Of a stretch of 64,000 nucleotides of DNA, positions 8,969 to 20,300 are shown piece after piece; position 1 is the stretch's first letter; each line of letters begins with the position of its first letter. The DNA comes from Brachionus koreanus (taxonomy: Eukaryota > Rotifera > Eurotatoria > Ploima > Brachionidae). The notes beneath the pieces are model-generated. The model worked only from the letters and a program-made list of their open reading frames with translations, ran no database searches and had not been told where the DNA came from. The translations under genes were made by a program, and so were the position numbers. Where the stretch lies: assembly GCA_016987375.1 (NCBI GenBank), contig PJRA01000343.1, positions 554,443-618,442 of the forward strand, given 5' to 3'.

Positions 8969-10774
8969 TTAGTCTTCAGCGAGTGTGAGATTTTCGATCT
9001 CTTGACTCAATGTGTTGTTTGTGTTCGTTGGTATTTTGACAATTTCGGCAAAGGACTTACGCGACCATGGAGAATTAGAATCGCCAGGCATTTCGATCAC
9101 TTCGTTGACCAACTCTTGGCTTTCGACGGCTGGCTCGACGACAACGACGCTTTTCTCTTCGTTTTTGTCATTTAGTGGCGGGAATGAAGTAGGCTCGTAG
9201 TCGAATTGAACAGGCGAGTCGTCTTTGCGAGCAAATGGACGAGCCGATTTTTTAAAATTAGAATTTGCTGCTTTGCCATTCATTTTAGAATATTTAGAAG
9301 TGGTATTGAGGCGTTTTTCTTTCATGGTATCAAAGTCGGCATTGGGCCTTGATGACTGATTGGCAAAATTTGCATACTTTTTGCCATTGTTGTATCTATT
9401 TGGCCTAAATTGATTTGTTCGTTGATTATTTGAACCGTCGACTTGATTAGAAGGCTTGGACGAGGTCGACGAAGACGATGAAGACGGCTGATTAGCGGCC
9501 GATTGGGCCGTCGACGATGGCGGTCCAAATGACGGTGAATACATGCCGATGTTGTAGGGCATGTGCGCTGGATGAGGAGCCGGTGCGTAGCCGAACGTAG
9601 CCGGATTAGGCAGTATTATAAAATTTTGATTATAAGTGCCAATGTTGTATCGACGATAGTTGTTTCGCTTGTCCTGCTCTTCATTGTCTTCGTTTTGACT
9701 AGAATTCGTGTCGGTCTCGGCTTTTGGCTTGTTTTTGCGCTTATAGGCCGGATAGGAGCCGCCGTAGGAGAACATGAGCGGATCAAGAGGACTAAACATG
9801 CAATTAGAGGCGGAAGACATGTTACTGCTAGATGAGTTATTATTATCGATAATAGATGTTTGCTTTATTTTACTAAAATTAGGATAAAATTGATTTGGTG
9901 CCGACGGATAGAACATCCACGGATTGGCCATGAACGGGTGAAACTCGGGCGGATAGTAGTAGGCCGCCGGGTACATCGAATAGCCATATTGTTTGGACGA
10001 GTCCGGCTCCGGGCCAACTTTGTCGTGCTCGTCCGCCGCGCTATTATTGACTTGTGTCGGCGGATTGCTTGTCGAGTTGGCAACTTTCGGTATGGGATTT
10101 GTTTTGATTCGAGCGAACAGCGGCTCGCTGTTGAACGTCTGAACCTCTTCCTTTATAAACTGAACTGCTATTTGAGCTTCTTGTTCGTCTTTGAACGTGA
10201 GATACCATGACCGAGAGCCGGCAAACTCGCAGTTAAGACACTTAATCTTGCACTTGTCAAACAGACCGATGATGCTCTCAACAGGCGTCTCTTTGTTTAT
10301 TTCGCGTAAAATTACCACGCATCGTTTGTGATTAGCGCGCAACTTGTTTCCATTCGGGTCTAATTGCAATTTAGAGTCCGGATTCTGTTTGACTAGCTCT
10401 TGGACAAACAAAATGCGCTCTTGGTCCGAACTTGTGCTCATATTTGAGTTGGCAAACAACTTTTTTATCTTGTTGAATTGAATGAGAATGGCTATGGGCA
10501 CATAGTTGTCGCTGTCCATTTGAGAAAGCAAGTATTTATCATGCAGCAGATTTTCACGAGAAAAATAGAACTCTAACTGGTGCAGCACTGATCTAAACAG
10601 ATGCTCTTCTGAATACACGCTGCCATTAGCTTCACTACTACTAGTTTTATTGCTATTATTATTATTATTGTTATTGTTGTTGTTGTTGTTGTTATTACAG
10701 TTGTTATTTAGGTCGTTATGATGATGAAAACCATTCATTTTGGGTCCAAGCTCGTTTGACTTGAGCTTTGACAT
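8969..10774 (-). CDS. LARP4: La-related protein 4 (LARP4/LARP4B family)
   Basis: LARP4 binds poly(A) and poly(A)-binding protein and stabilises mRNAs in the cytoplasm. The single-exon 601-aa frame has a La motif at about residues 58-150 (FYFSRENLLHDKYLLSQMDS, VPIAILIQFNKIKKL). An RRM-like domain follows at about 150-235 (KRCVVILREIN, WYLTFKDEQEAQIAV, PLFARIK). This La-RRM pair, with its spacing and FYFSREN signature, is typical of LARP4. The N-terminus has a poly-Asn run (residues about 25-42), and the rest is a low-complexity Pro/Tyr/Asn/Ser tail with a PWSRKSFAEIVK-type segment near the end. The ATG at 10774 lies directly after a splice-acceptor-like TTTTTTTACAAG, so a non-coding 5' exon is likely (see 12189). 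Confidence 0.88.
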   Translation of the reverse strand: MSKLKSNELGPKMNGFHHHNDLNNNCNNNNNNNNNNNNNNSNKTSSSEANGSVYSEEHLFRSVLHQLEFYFSRENLLHDKYLLSQMDSDNYVPIAILIQFNKIKKLFANSNMSTSSDQERILFVQELVKQNPDSKLQLDPNGNKLRANHKRCVVILREINKETPVESIIGLFDKCKIKCLNCEFAGSRSWYLTFKDEQEAQIAVQFIKEEVQTFNSEPLFARIKTNPIPKVANSTSNPPTQVNNSAADEHDKVGPEPDSSKQYGYSMYPAAYYYPPEFHPFMANPWMFYPSAPNQFYPNFSKIKQTSIIDNNNSSSSNMSSASNCMFSPLDPLMFSYGGSYPAYKRKNKPKAETDTNSSQNEDNEEQDKRNNYRRYNIGTYNQNFIILPNPATFGYAPAPHPAHMPYNIGMYSPSFGPPSSTAQSAANQPSSSSSSTSSKPSNQVDGSNNQRTNQFRPNRYNNGKKYANFANQSSRPNADFDTMKEKRLNTTSKYSKMNGKAANSNFKKSARPFARKDDSPVQFDYEPTSFPPLNDKNEEKSVVVVEPAVESQELVNEVIEMPGDSNSPWSRKSFAEIVKIPTNTNNTLSQEIENLTLAED

Positions 10775-12431
10775 CTTGTAAAAAAAATTTAGTTAAACCA
10801 AAAATTACTAGCAATGTTGAATTAGAACAAAAAAAAAAAGAATTCATTTTTATTAGAATCTAATATTTATAAGTAAAAAAATTAAAGAAATTTATTCGCT
10901 CTCGCTCTTGCTCTCTCTCTCTCTCTATTTTGTCGATAATTTGCTCTTTTTTTCTTTTTGTTCAAATCTAAATTATGCATTTTGAAAAATATTATAATTT
11001 TATTCTCATTTTTTTTTGTTCACGATATTTTAGAACAATCAATTTGGCTCGAAATAATTAAATAAAATAAGATGGGACAGTACATGATTGATGAATGCTC
11101 GACCTTAAAGCATCGAGCAATAAATAAATTGTCGAGCAGAGCCTAGAGTTAGACGTTGACTTTATTTTTTTCTTCTAGTCCTCGCGCACACATAATCGAA
11201 GGCCATTTATAAACACTGAAAATAGCTATTGTTTGTGTATTAAATTAGCAAACAAAAGCACATATTAAATATTTATCATATCGCATTCAATTGAGTCAAA
11301 TAAAATTAGAAAAAATGTATTTGAAAAATAGAAAAAAAAAGTATGCATGGAATGAAGGAGAGAGGCGGCAGAATAGAATGCAGGCAAGAGAAATACTTGA
11401 CCCGATTTAGTGCCAAAATTAGGCATCTAGAAAACCAAGAGGTAACTTGCATAGAACGAAAAAAATTTCAAAATGTTCAATTTTTCTTACTATTGAGCGG
11501 TTGCTGTTGAGGACAGTTTCAGATTGCATTCTTTGGACCAGAGAGAGACCAAACCAGGACACGACCGAGTGGACTGAATTTAGTTGAGGGCTTTTGCTTT
11601 CTCGTCGAAACTATTTTTTTCGAAATGTTTTCTATCTGTAATATGAAAAATTGAAATTTAAGTCTATTTTGTTTATGATTGTGTTAGCTATTAAATATAA
11701 TAAAATATTTCTCCAACAACAACGAGCAACTAGAAACGAAAAAATTAAAATATTTTAAATTATTCAAAACACGTGTGTGGCTCTGAATGCAATATCACTA
11801 AAAAGGCTTTTTTGGCAAGGCAAACAATGGTCTGTCAATGACTAGAAACATGTTAAACATAGATAAGTTCTAGGCTGTGTGTGCCCATGCTCAATAATTA
11901 GTATCTAATATTGTGCTGAATTATATTCATTATGATAATAATAATTTATTTTAAAATATTGTAACTGTATAATTTTCGTACAACTACTACTAGCTTATCT
12001 TTAGTTATGATTGAGAAGCTTTGCTTGCTTACGATTAAAAAACGCGATCTATTATAATAAAAAGCTAGAAAAATATTATGAGTGTTACTAGAACTAATTT
12101 ATAATTCAAAGAATTTTATAAATACAAATTTGCACACCCTGTTTTTGCTATTGTTTTGACATAATTTTCTTCGATGATGAATGAACGTACCTGGACTGTT
12201 TGTGTGTTGTATCCAATTCAATTGTTTTGATTTATCTTTGTATACACATATATGTGTATATATATATATAATTTTTTTTTTATAAATAAATGAGCACTTC
12301 TAGCTTTACTCAAAGTAGCATTAAGAAAATTTTGTCTTAATTTATTTTTTTTTATTTACACTTTTACAAACAAATAAAATGCTAATTTAATATTTTAAGG
12401 TTTTTGGTTTACAAAAAAAAATTAATTTTAA
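10775..12431 (-). other. LARP4 5' intron and upstream region
   Basis: No coding frame. It holds a (CT)n run at 10897-10926 and a small GCTCGA/TCGAGC hairpin at about 11097-11119. If the splice donor at 12189 is used, most of this is a 5' UTR intron of about 1.4 kb. A (TA)n-rich stretch at about 12243-12272 lies upstream. Confidence 0.35.
12189..12194 (-). promoter_or_regulatory. splice donor of a putative LARP4 non-coding exon
   Basis: On - the sequence reads GTCCAG|GTACGTTC, close to the perfect metazoan donor consensus. The acceptor abutting the LARP4 ATG (10775-10776) has no other obvious partner. The first base of the exon is unknown. Confidence 0.35.
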
Positions 12432-12666
12432 TTAACACTCAAAAACCGGAGGGGTCTTTTGAACCCCTTTTGTAACTTCCTTTATTTGTTTTTTATTCAA
12501 TAAATTTAAGCATTTTTTTATTATTTTTTTTAGTCATTTTTTAAATAGAAAATAGGATAAAATTATTTAATTTTTTCTATAAAATAATTTTATTTTCATT
12601 GAAAAAAAGTATTAAAAAACAATTAAATAAAAGGGTCAAAAAAGTCATCCGGTTTTTGAGTGTTAA
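12432..12666. mobile_element. TTAA-flanked MITE (piggyBac-type), 235 bp
   Basis: The left end TTAACACTCAAAAACCGG is the exact reverse complement of the right end CCGGTTTTTGAGTGTTAA. TTAA at both ends is the target duplication of piggyBac-family transposases, and an inverted repeat starting CACT fits that family. The interior is A/T rich with no ORF, so it is non-autonomous. The perfect 18-bp ends suggest a fairly young insertion. Confidence 0.7.
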
Positions 12667-13794
12667 AAATGTTAACTTGGAATAATTATTGCTTATTGAC
12701 AGTTGATAAATAAAATTTAAATTTGAATTTTCCATTATTTTAACTGCTTTATTTTTTGTACAAAATATTAAAATTTTTTCTACTATCTTTTGAAATTAAT
12801 TCAAAGAAACTAAAAGGGTAGTCTTCTTTTGTTGTTGCTTTTTATTTATTTGTAAATTAATATTCAATAACCATATCCACTGCCTAATTCACATTTTATG
12901 GCAAAATCTATTTTGTCTGATAATTTAATTTATATTTTAAAATTAGTGAACTTTTTTTGTAATTTTCCGTAGTTCATGGAAAATTGGTTTTGTGAAATTT
13001 GTTACATAATAAAAAAATAAAACAAAAATAAATGCTAAAAGAGCTTATAACTTTTTTTCTGAAAGCTTTTAAATAGTTTTGTAAGTGAATTAAAGTGCAA
13101 TATACTTAGTTGTCCAAATTTAAATTATGCTAAATTTGTAGAGTTTTACCAAATTCTCGATAATAGTGCAACTTTGAATATTGCACCATTATGCATTTAC
13201 AGGCTTGCTTTTGACTTTTAAGAGAAAAATTATTAGAATTTTTAAAATTTTTGGTTAAAAATAAATTAAAATTTTGTTCTGTTCTATTGTACTAAATTTC
13301 ACAAAACCTTGGAAATTAAATGTAAGTAGATACATTTAAAATAGTTATTACGCTTATACTCACATCTTTCTTGCATATTACAAAATAAAAATTTTAAAAC
13401 TATTCTTCTAAAAGTTCAGTCTAGCTTAAATTCTTTATGCTAAAGCAAATTATCATATCTAATTATTTTTATTTTAAAATATTGGTTGAATTTGTAATTT
13501 TTTGATTACTTAAAACATTCCAAATGTAAATTTTTCCAATAATAAAATCATATGAATAAACTTAAGTATTATTCAACTCTTATATATCTGCTATAAAATT
13601 TCATTTTAAATATTTCAAAGTAATAGTTAGGAAGAATCTTTCTTTACAAAATTTTAACAATTGTAAAATTTTGGTCAAAAATAACTTTTATAAAATTGAA
13701 AATTTGCCCCCCTTCAGTAACAATTGCTCCCATTTTTCAGAATGGTTTTTTTGAAAATAAATTTAAATTTTAGATTTTGTTTAGAATTTTTTTA
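12667..13794. other. AT-rich intergenic DNA
   Basis: No coding frame, RNA gene or clear repeat seen. Confidence 0.5.
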
Positions 13795-14466
13795 TTAAGT
13801 GATTAATTGATAATTTTTAACGAAAAAAGATACTTTTTCGTTTAATGTTTTCGCCTCTTTTTCTTTGTTTAAACGGTTAAAGTTTTTGTTCGAAATTTTA
13901 ATTAGTTCTTTTTTCTTTTTTTCTATAACGCATTTGGGCATATTTACCTGAATTCTACTATCAATATCATTAAAGATGGGTATTCGACCATATTGTTTTG
14001 TCAGTTCAAATCTCTTGTACCTTTTACAAAAAATTGGATCTTTCTTTTTTAGCTCTTCGATTTGATATGAAACTACTGGTTTTTGACAAGAGCTAGGTCT
14101 AAAATCTTTTTGTAAAAACTCAAATTTAACTTCGGATTTTTTGATTTCAGACTGTGTATTCACCCGCTTTTTTTCATAAAGTATTGGATCGACTGAATCC
14201 AATTCATTTTTATCTAAAATTGAATCGGAATCACTTTCAGAATCCGATTGCAAGCTAGATGGTGGAGTTTCTGCTCGCATGTTCTCTTCTTGAAATCGAT
14301 ATCTTCCGGTAGAAGTTCGAATTTGTTCCAAATCATTAGCAACCAAAGAAACATATCGATTTGTTCTACTCAGAGATAGAACTTCTTCTCGTTCAATTTC
14401 CTTAATTTTTAAATTAAGCAATTTAACTTGAACGCGATTTTGAAGAGTCGACTTAATTTCATTCAT
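13795..14466 (-). CDS. orphan 223-aa basic/acidic protein
   Basis: An uninterrupted ATG-to-stop frame with codon use more balanced than the flanks. The N-terminal third is helical (RVQVKLLNLKIKEIEREEVL). A Ser/Asp/Glu run follows (SLQSDSESDSDSILDKNE), and the C-terminal half is Lys-rich with a likely coiled or helical end. There is no signal peptide, membrane segment or domain that I recognise. The neighbours (LARP4 upstream region, RERE 3' side) give no clue. It may be a real lineage-specific gene; a fortuitous ORF of this length is unlikely in such AT-rich DNA. Confidence 0.5.
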   Translation of the reverse strand: MNEIKSTLQNRVQVKLLNLKIKEIEREEVLSLSRTNRYVSLVANDLEQIRTSTGRYRFQEENMRAETPPSSLQSDSESDSDSILDKNELDSVDPILYEKKRVNTQSEIKKSEVKFEFLQKDFRPSSCQKPVVSYQIEELKKKDPIFCKRYKRFELTKQYGRIPIFNDIDSRIQVNMPKCVIEKKKKELIKISNKNFNRLNKEKEAKTLNEKVSFFVKNYQLIT

Positions 14467-16282
14467 TATTTAAATTAAATATGAATCTGATCTTCGAAAC
14501 AGCCAAACAACTGAAAACTTTAGTTGCTAAATAAAATGACGAGAATTAAACTCAAAAATAGACATTTATTTAATGAAACAAGGTAATAATCATTTTTATT
14601 TAAGAAGCTTTACAAACATAATGTAATAACGATTTTTAAATTTTTTTTTCTTTTAAGATTTCTAATTTAAATAAAAGTTTAAGAAATTTAGCTTTACTAA
14701 TCAAGAAAAATTATTTTCTATAGAAATAAAAAAAATAAACACTGTTTTAAATATTGATTTTTGTTTTGAGACAAAATTATCTTGTTTTCATTTCAAAATT
14801 TATTTTAAGAAAACCAAACATCAAAGTGCTTCAATTGATTTTGTTTATGAAAAGAATTACATTAAATAAACGATTTTTATTTTGTACATAATTTTTTAAA
14901 TAAAAATCATTTTGATTTTTTTTAAGGACTTTTGAATTGAATTTTTTAACAAGCCAGTGTTGTTTTTTAAATTAGATATTCTAATGATTGTACTAAATGC
15001 ACTATTAAAGTTCTATCATAAGACCACTATTTTTAAAGGGCTGATAATATGAGCATCAGGCCTCTCTTTTTTAATAAACCAATATAAACAAGATATATTA
15101 TATTGTAAAACTGGAAAATTTTGTCAAGCATTTAATTTATAATTAGATTAGTGATTACGGTAAGGTGAGTGACAGACACTGAAATGCCAAAACTTGGTGT
15201 TGGCCATTTTGATGACCTTGTAGTAAAATAAAATTTAGAATTGACTATAAGAATTGAGTATATGAGAAAATGTTAAAATTTAGAATAAAAATTTATTTTC
15301 CTCGCGGCCAACACCAAGATATAAAGGTCCAGTGGCCGTCAATGGAAGCACCAATCGAGTCATTTTAACTTGTTATTTGAAAAATTTCTAAATCCTCGTA
15401 GTTTTTTAAATGAATATATCTTTTTTGATTTGTGTAGATTTTAAAATTTTATTTTAAATTTTTAAGATTTTTTATAAAATATTTTTGAATTAAAAGAACG
15501 TGAAAAAAATGTTTGGTGGCTTCTAGTCAATTTTTTATTTGGTAGTTGACTAAAAAATTTATGAAAATTTTTTTGCTTTTTGAAATTATCAAAATAAAAA
15601 AATTAATTAATGAAATTTTCATTAAAAAAATAAAAAATTGGAATTAAAATACAGGAAAAATGAACGAAAAATTTTTTATTCTAATTTTTTAAATATTCAA
15701 TCATTGAGTTCATATTGAAAATAGGAATTTTGTTTCAACTATTTTTTCTGAGAGAATTCACGTTTTAATATTTATTTAAATAAAATGTACTTTTTGAACC
15801 TTAATAGCAATTATAAGCATCATAAGACCTATATTTTTAAAAATTATGCTAAGTCTAATACACTACACTTTATTTCTATTTTTTTCCAAAAATTTTACTA
15901 AAAAAATCTCAATATTGCTTACCATTTCTTACTTAATTTTACGTTAAATAACACAATTTATTTTTTCCTACCGATTTCTCTAATGTCTAACCACATTTCT
16001 GCCTACAGAGGTCCTACTCTTTCATTTAATCTATTTTTTAAATTTATTTTTCTATTTTTTTTTAATTATCTTACGGGTCACAAAAATTATATATCTAAAT
16101 ATATTATGATCCAAATATGTATTGATATAGTTATTTTGATATTCAAAATGTATTGATTGCCTATTCAGTTTAGGAAAAAAATTGACAAAATTTTTAAATT
16201 TTTAATCTATAATTTTTTTAAAAAATTTACAAAAATTGACTTGAAATAAAATTATAAGGAAAAAAAATTGGGACATCCTAAA
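14467..16282. other. AT-rich intergenic DNA with a decayed MITE
   Basis: Holds the relic MITE at 15334-15522 and an inverted repeat, CTTGGTGTTGGCC (about 15194-15206) against GGCCAACACCAAG (about 15307-15319). The rest shows nothing. Confidence 0.4.
15334..15522. mobile_element. diverged copy of the 22739 MITE family
   Basis: The interior aligns by eye over its full length with 22748-22950: GAAGCACCAATCGAGTCATT, AAATCCTCGTAG, GAATTAAAAGAACGTGAAAA, and a right end GGTGGCTTCTAG. The ends are eroded (left GTCAATGGAAGCACC) and the TTAA duplications are lost. Confidence 0.55.
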
Positions 16283-16540
16283 CTGCAATCCTTACGTCAA
16301 TTGGTAATTGAAAATTCGAAAAATGGTAAGTCAAATTCTGAGATATTCACAAATATGGCTTCAAAAGTTTCTAGAAGAACAATTTTTCATTGAACCAAAG
16401 TCCTCAAAAAAAAATGAAAAAATTCTTCCACTAAAATCGCCAGGTCGCCCATGTTCTTTTACCAATCTTTTAAATAAAAACAAAGTTAAGAGATCGGTTC
16501 AGCAATTAAATATTTCTGAAACTAAAATAACTCTTTAGAG
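16283..16540 (+). pseudogene. Tc1/mariner-like transposase, N-terminal fragment
   Basis: From 16283 one frame encodes an HTH-type start (LRQLVIENSKNGKSNSEI, then KVSRRTIF) and hits a stop. A second frame continues with LKSPGRPCSF and KVKRSVQQLN. The order helix-turn-helix, then a GRP motif, then a second DNA-binding helix is the bipartite DNA-binding region of Tc1/mariner transposases. A frameshift and stop make it dead; the DDE domain is not found downstream. Confidence 0.6.
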
Positions 16541-17380
16541 ATGCATGGTCTTTATTCCTTTCAACAATGAATTTTCGAAGTGATCCTAGCTTTCTCTTGC
16601 AAATGTCTTCTTTATTACAATTATCCCCTTGATTTATAAGAAAAATGACTCAGCCTAATTGAACCGATGGCCAAATCAAGAAGTGGAGAAAAAACTTGAA
16701 AATTATTATTATTTAAGATTAAGTTTTCAACGTTTTTAATAATGATTTTAATAAATGAGTTGTTAATCAGTCTATTGAAAAAGTAAAATAAAATGCTTTA
16801 TGAAAACGAAAACGGTGAAACAATATTTGAATGAATCTAGATGAACGAATTAAAATGACATTTTGTAAAAATTTTGTAAAATGATCAAACAAACAAAATT
16901 GCAAAAAATTCGATTAGAAAAAAATTTAGTAGTAAAAAATCAAAAAAGAATAAAATTAGTTCCAAATTTTTATTTGATTATTATAAAATTTTCTATTAAA
17001 AAAAATTAATCATATTCATTTAGTTCTCAAAAAAAAAAAAATATTAAGATAAAAATTCGTATTAAAAAAAATGCTCAAAAATAATCCCGATAGTGAAATA
17101 AAGACATAAAAAAATAAAAAGAAAAAAAAATGAAATAAAATAAAATAGAGAACTTAGAGCCGTACAAACAATAGAAAAAATATTTACCATCATATTTAAT
17201 TTCTTAATTATTAACATTAATTTTGGGATATTTTTTAAATTAAATTTTCTTAGATATTTACATTTATTTCAGTAGAATAAGAATTTAAACACACTTGAAT
17301 TGCTTGGCCCCGTGAATAGACAAGACAGCCTATAATCGACTAAATATTCTAAAACAAACAATTATTTTTAACAATAAAAA
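16541..17380. other. AT-rich DNA, includes the RERE-like 3' UTR
   Basis: No coding signal. The part nearest 17381 should be 3' UTR of the RERE-like gene on -; TTTATT hexamers (AATAAA on -) occur, for example near 17264. Confidence 0.4.
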
Positions 17381-20300
17381 TCAAAGATAAAAAGATCCTT
17401 TTTGCTGACTATCTTTCTGTTGTTGTTGCTGCTGCTGCTGCTGTTGTTGTTGCTGTTGCATTTGAAAGTGAAACCTAAGGGCTTCTTCATTGGGTATGTT
17501 AAAAGGCAGTCCATGAGGCGGAAGACCCGGCGCACCAGCAAGTTGAGATTGAGCAGCCATGGCTGCCAAAAACTGCAGTCTCTCTCGTTCCATCATTTCC
17601 ATGCGACGCATTTCTTCACTATTTTGAGATCCTAATTGATTAGGCATCATACCCGGCGCAATAGGCTGACTTGGCGGTCTCGGCTGTTGCTGTTGCATTC
17701 TCATTAAATTTGGAGATTGGGGCGATGGCTGATTGGCAGCAGCCGCTTGTTGAAACAAACTAGCAAATTGAGGATTAAGCAAAGGATTCATTGTTGGATC
17801 GGGAAGGCCCATTTTAGGATCTTGGTTCTTGAAAAACATTGCGGCGGCCGCTTGCTGTGCTAGAAGAAAATCATTCGGCGACGAAGGAATGGGCGGCTTG
17901 TTCAAAAATGGTGATGCAGTTTGTCTGCTCATAGATGAGGATGGCCTCGATTGATTCGAAGCCGAATTGAAGCTCGACGGCGAGCCTGACGTCTTGTCAA
18001 AGTTCATACTAGACGATTGAATGTTTTTGGACACATTGGACTGATTCGATTTGACAGACGAAGAGGATTTTTTGTTAAACGAATTGTTTAGATTTGTTGC
18101 TTCGGGTGTTTTGGGCACACTTTTGGCGCCTGACTTTTTCTCTTGTTCTTTTTCGCTATTTTGAAATTGTGACATTAGCTGATGAAAAAATGCCTCGTGA
18201 TGCAGTCCAGGAAAGAGGGGATTTTGGCCTGGCGGAAGAAACGGTGGATGTGGCGCCGGATGCTGAAACAAATTCGGCGAAAAGCCGTGCATTTGCTGAT
18301 TAGTCATGTTTTGTTTGATAAAATTTTCGAACATTTCGGCCTGATTTTTAGCCATAGTTGCCGGCGGCTGCTTCGACTTGTCCTGGTTGAATATTTTGGA
18401 AAAATCGGGAAAATTTGGATTAAACGCTGAATTCGGCTGAGATCTATCGGCTATGTCTCTGAGTTGTTTTAGAGCGGGCGTAGTTGGCGATTGCAAATTT
18501 CTATTCTGAGCTGTTTTTGCCTTGTTGTTTCTGGCAGTGTCCGATTGGTTTATAACCTGCGGAGCAAACACTTTGGGAGCAACCGGAGCAACAAGTTCTT
18601 TGTTTGCTTTGGTCTCTTGTTCTTTCAATTTGGACTCGTTTTTCTGCTTTAAATACTTTGAACTTGGCAAGTATCGGAATTCCAAGTCGGTGCGCGAGCA
18701 AATATTTGTGCCTCGGTCCCACACCTTCATAAACATGGCGTTCGAGTCGGGCTTTATCAATTCGCTCGGCTTGTTTACAATTATTTGAACTGGCAACGGT
18801 GGCGATAGCTGATCGTCGTAGGCAGGCGCAGGAGACGGACAAGTCGACGAGTCGGACTGATTTTGTTCTTTTGCCTTGACAATTTGCTGAAAAGCGGCCA
18901 TAGTTTGCTGAAAATTGGGCGGCATGAACGGACCGGTGGAGTTTGGCGGCGGTGTTGAATTGGGCGTCGATGAGGACAAAAAATTGAACGCCGGATTGAT
19001 GGGCGGGGTGGGCGCGCCAGGCAATGGCGACTGAGAAAAAGGCGGATGAGGCATCGATTTTGAATTTGGCGAAACCATTTGATTCAAGTGCTGTTGCATC
19101 ATTAGGCTTTGCAATGGGTTGTTAAATGCTGATAGAGCATCGGCACTATTGGCATGTTGACCGAACAGAAACGGATGTGAAAACGGAAACATGGCGTTCT
19201 CGGAATCGGCATTGTTTTGAGAGTTTTGCGAATTTTTGGTCGACGGCGGCCGGAACGACACGGACTTGGGCGAGAATGTGTTTTGTGAAGCGTTGAATGC
19301 GGGCGATTGGCCCCTTAGCTTTCCGTTCAAAAAGCCCGGCACAGGCTTTATCTTGTGCGGCGACACAGGAGGCGAGTTCTTTTCTAACTTGGGCTCTTTT
19401 TTGCTCAAATCTTGGGCCGTTTCTCTAGTCACATCGGCCTGCTCACCAATAAAACTATTAACACAAAAATTGCTCTTAATTGGCTTGAATGTTTTCGATT
19501 CATCATCATCAGTCTCTTGTTTAACCATATGCTCGCTTTCCTCGTCACACTCTTTCATATTTACATCATTGTTAATTGTCGTGTTCAAGCTAGTCGAGTG
19601 TTTCTCTTCTTTTCTAGCAGCACACGCATCCACATCCAATTTGACTTTTTTTTTATCTTCGTTCATTTCTTCGTTCATTTCGATATTAGTATCTGTCACG
19701 TCCTGGTCATAGTCTTGATAGTCACTCTCATTGCCACCACTTGTGCTCTCATTCTCTCCTTCTTCGTTATTTTCACTCTTCAAATCAGCCGGCTCTTCGC
19801 TCTTAGTGCCATTATTTGGCGCTATTTTTATCTCTTTAGGCTTTTTGACTTCGTTAGTCGATATCTTGGGCAATTCACCATATTTTTTGTAATACATTCT
19901 ACAATCGTAGCACAACAGTTTGTTATCTCTGCCTCCATTTTGCAAGTCTTTCGAAGCTAAATTATGATAAAACAAAAAATTAGAAAAAAAAAATAAAATA
20001 AAAAAAAAATAAAAAAAAATAAAAAATTTTTTTTATTCTATTACAAGTAGTGAAGCAGTTGGTGCATTGATTGGTATTGTTGTTGGCTGTTTTTTGCTCA
20101 GAAGATTCGTCAGACTCATTGTTGTCTGAATCGACTTCGGAACCTCCGGAGAATTGTTCACTTGACTTTTTGTTATTGGCAGCATTAGATGTATTGGCGG
20201 ATTTTTTGTTCGAAGAAACAGGCCTGGTAAATCGGCGTCTAGGGCGTCCGTTTACTGCTTGAGGCGTTTTTTTCCACAAGTAGTAGAATTCGACCAGGTC

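Noticed and set aside
9563..10210. Several + strand frames (90 and 116 aa) opposite LARP4
   Set aside because: Mirror frames of the LARP4 coding strand; Arg/Val/Ile-rich artefacts.
18094..19960. + strand frames up to 182 aa opposite the RERE-like last exon
   Set aside because: Shadows of a long GC-richer coding exon; hydrophobic, no domain.
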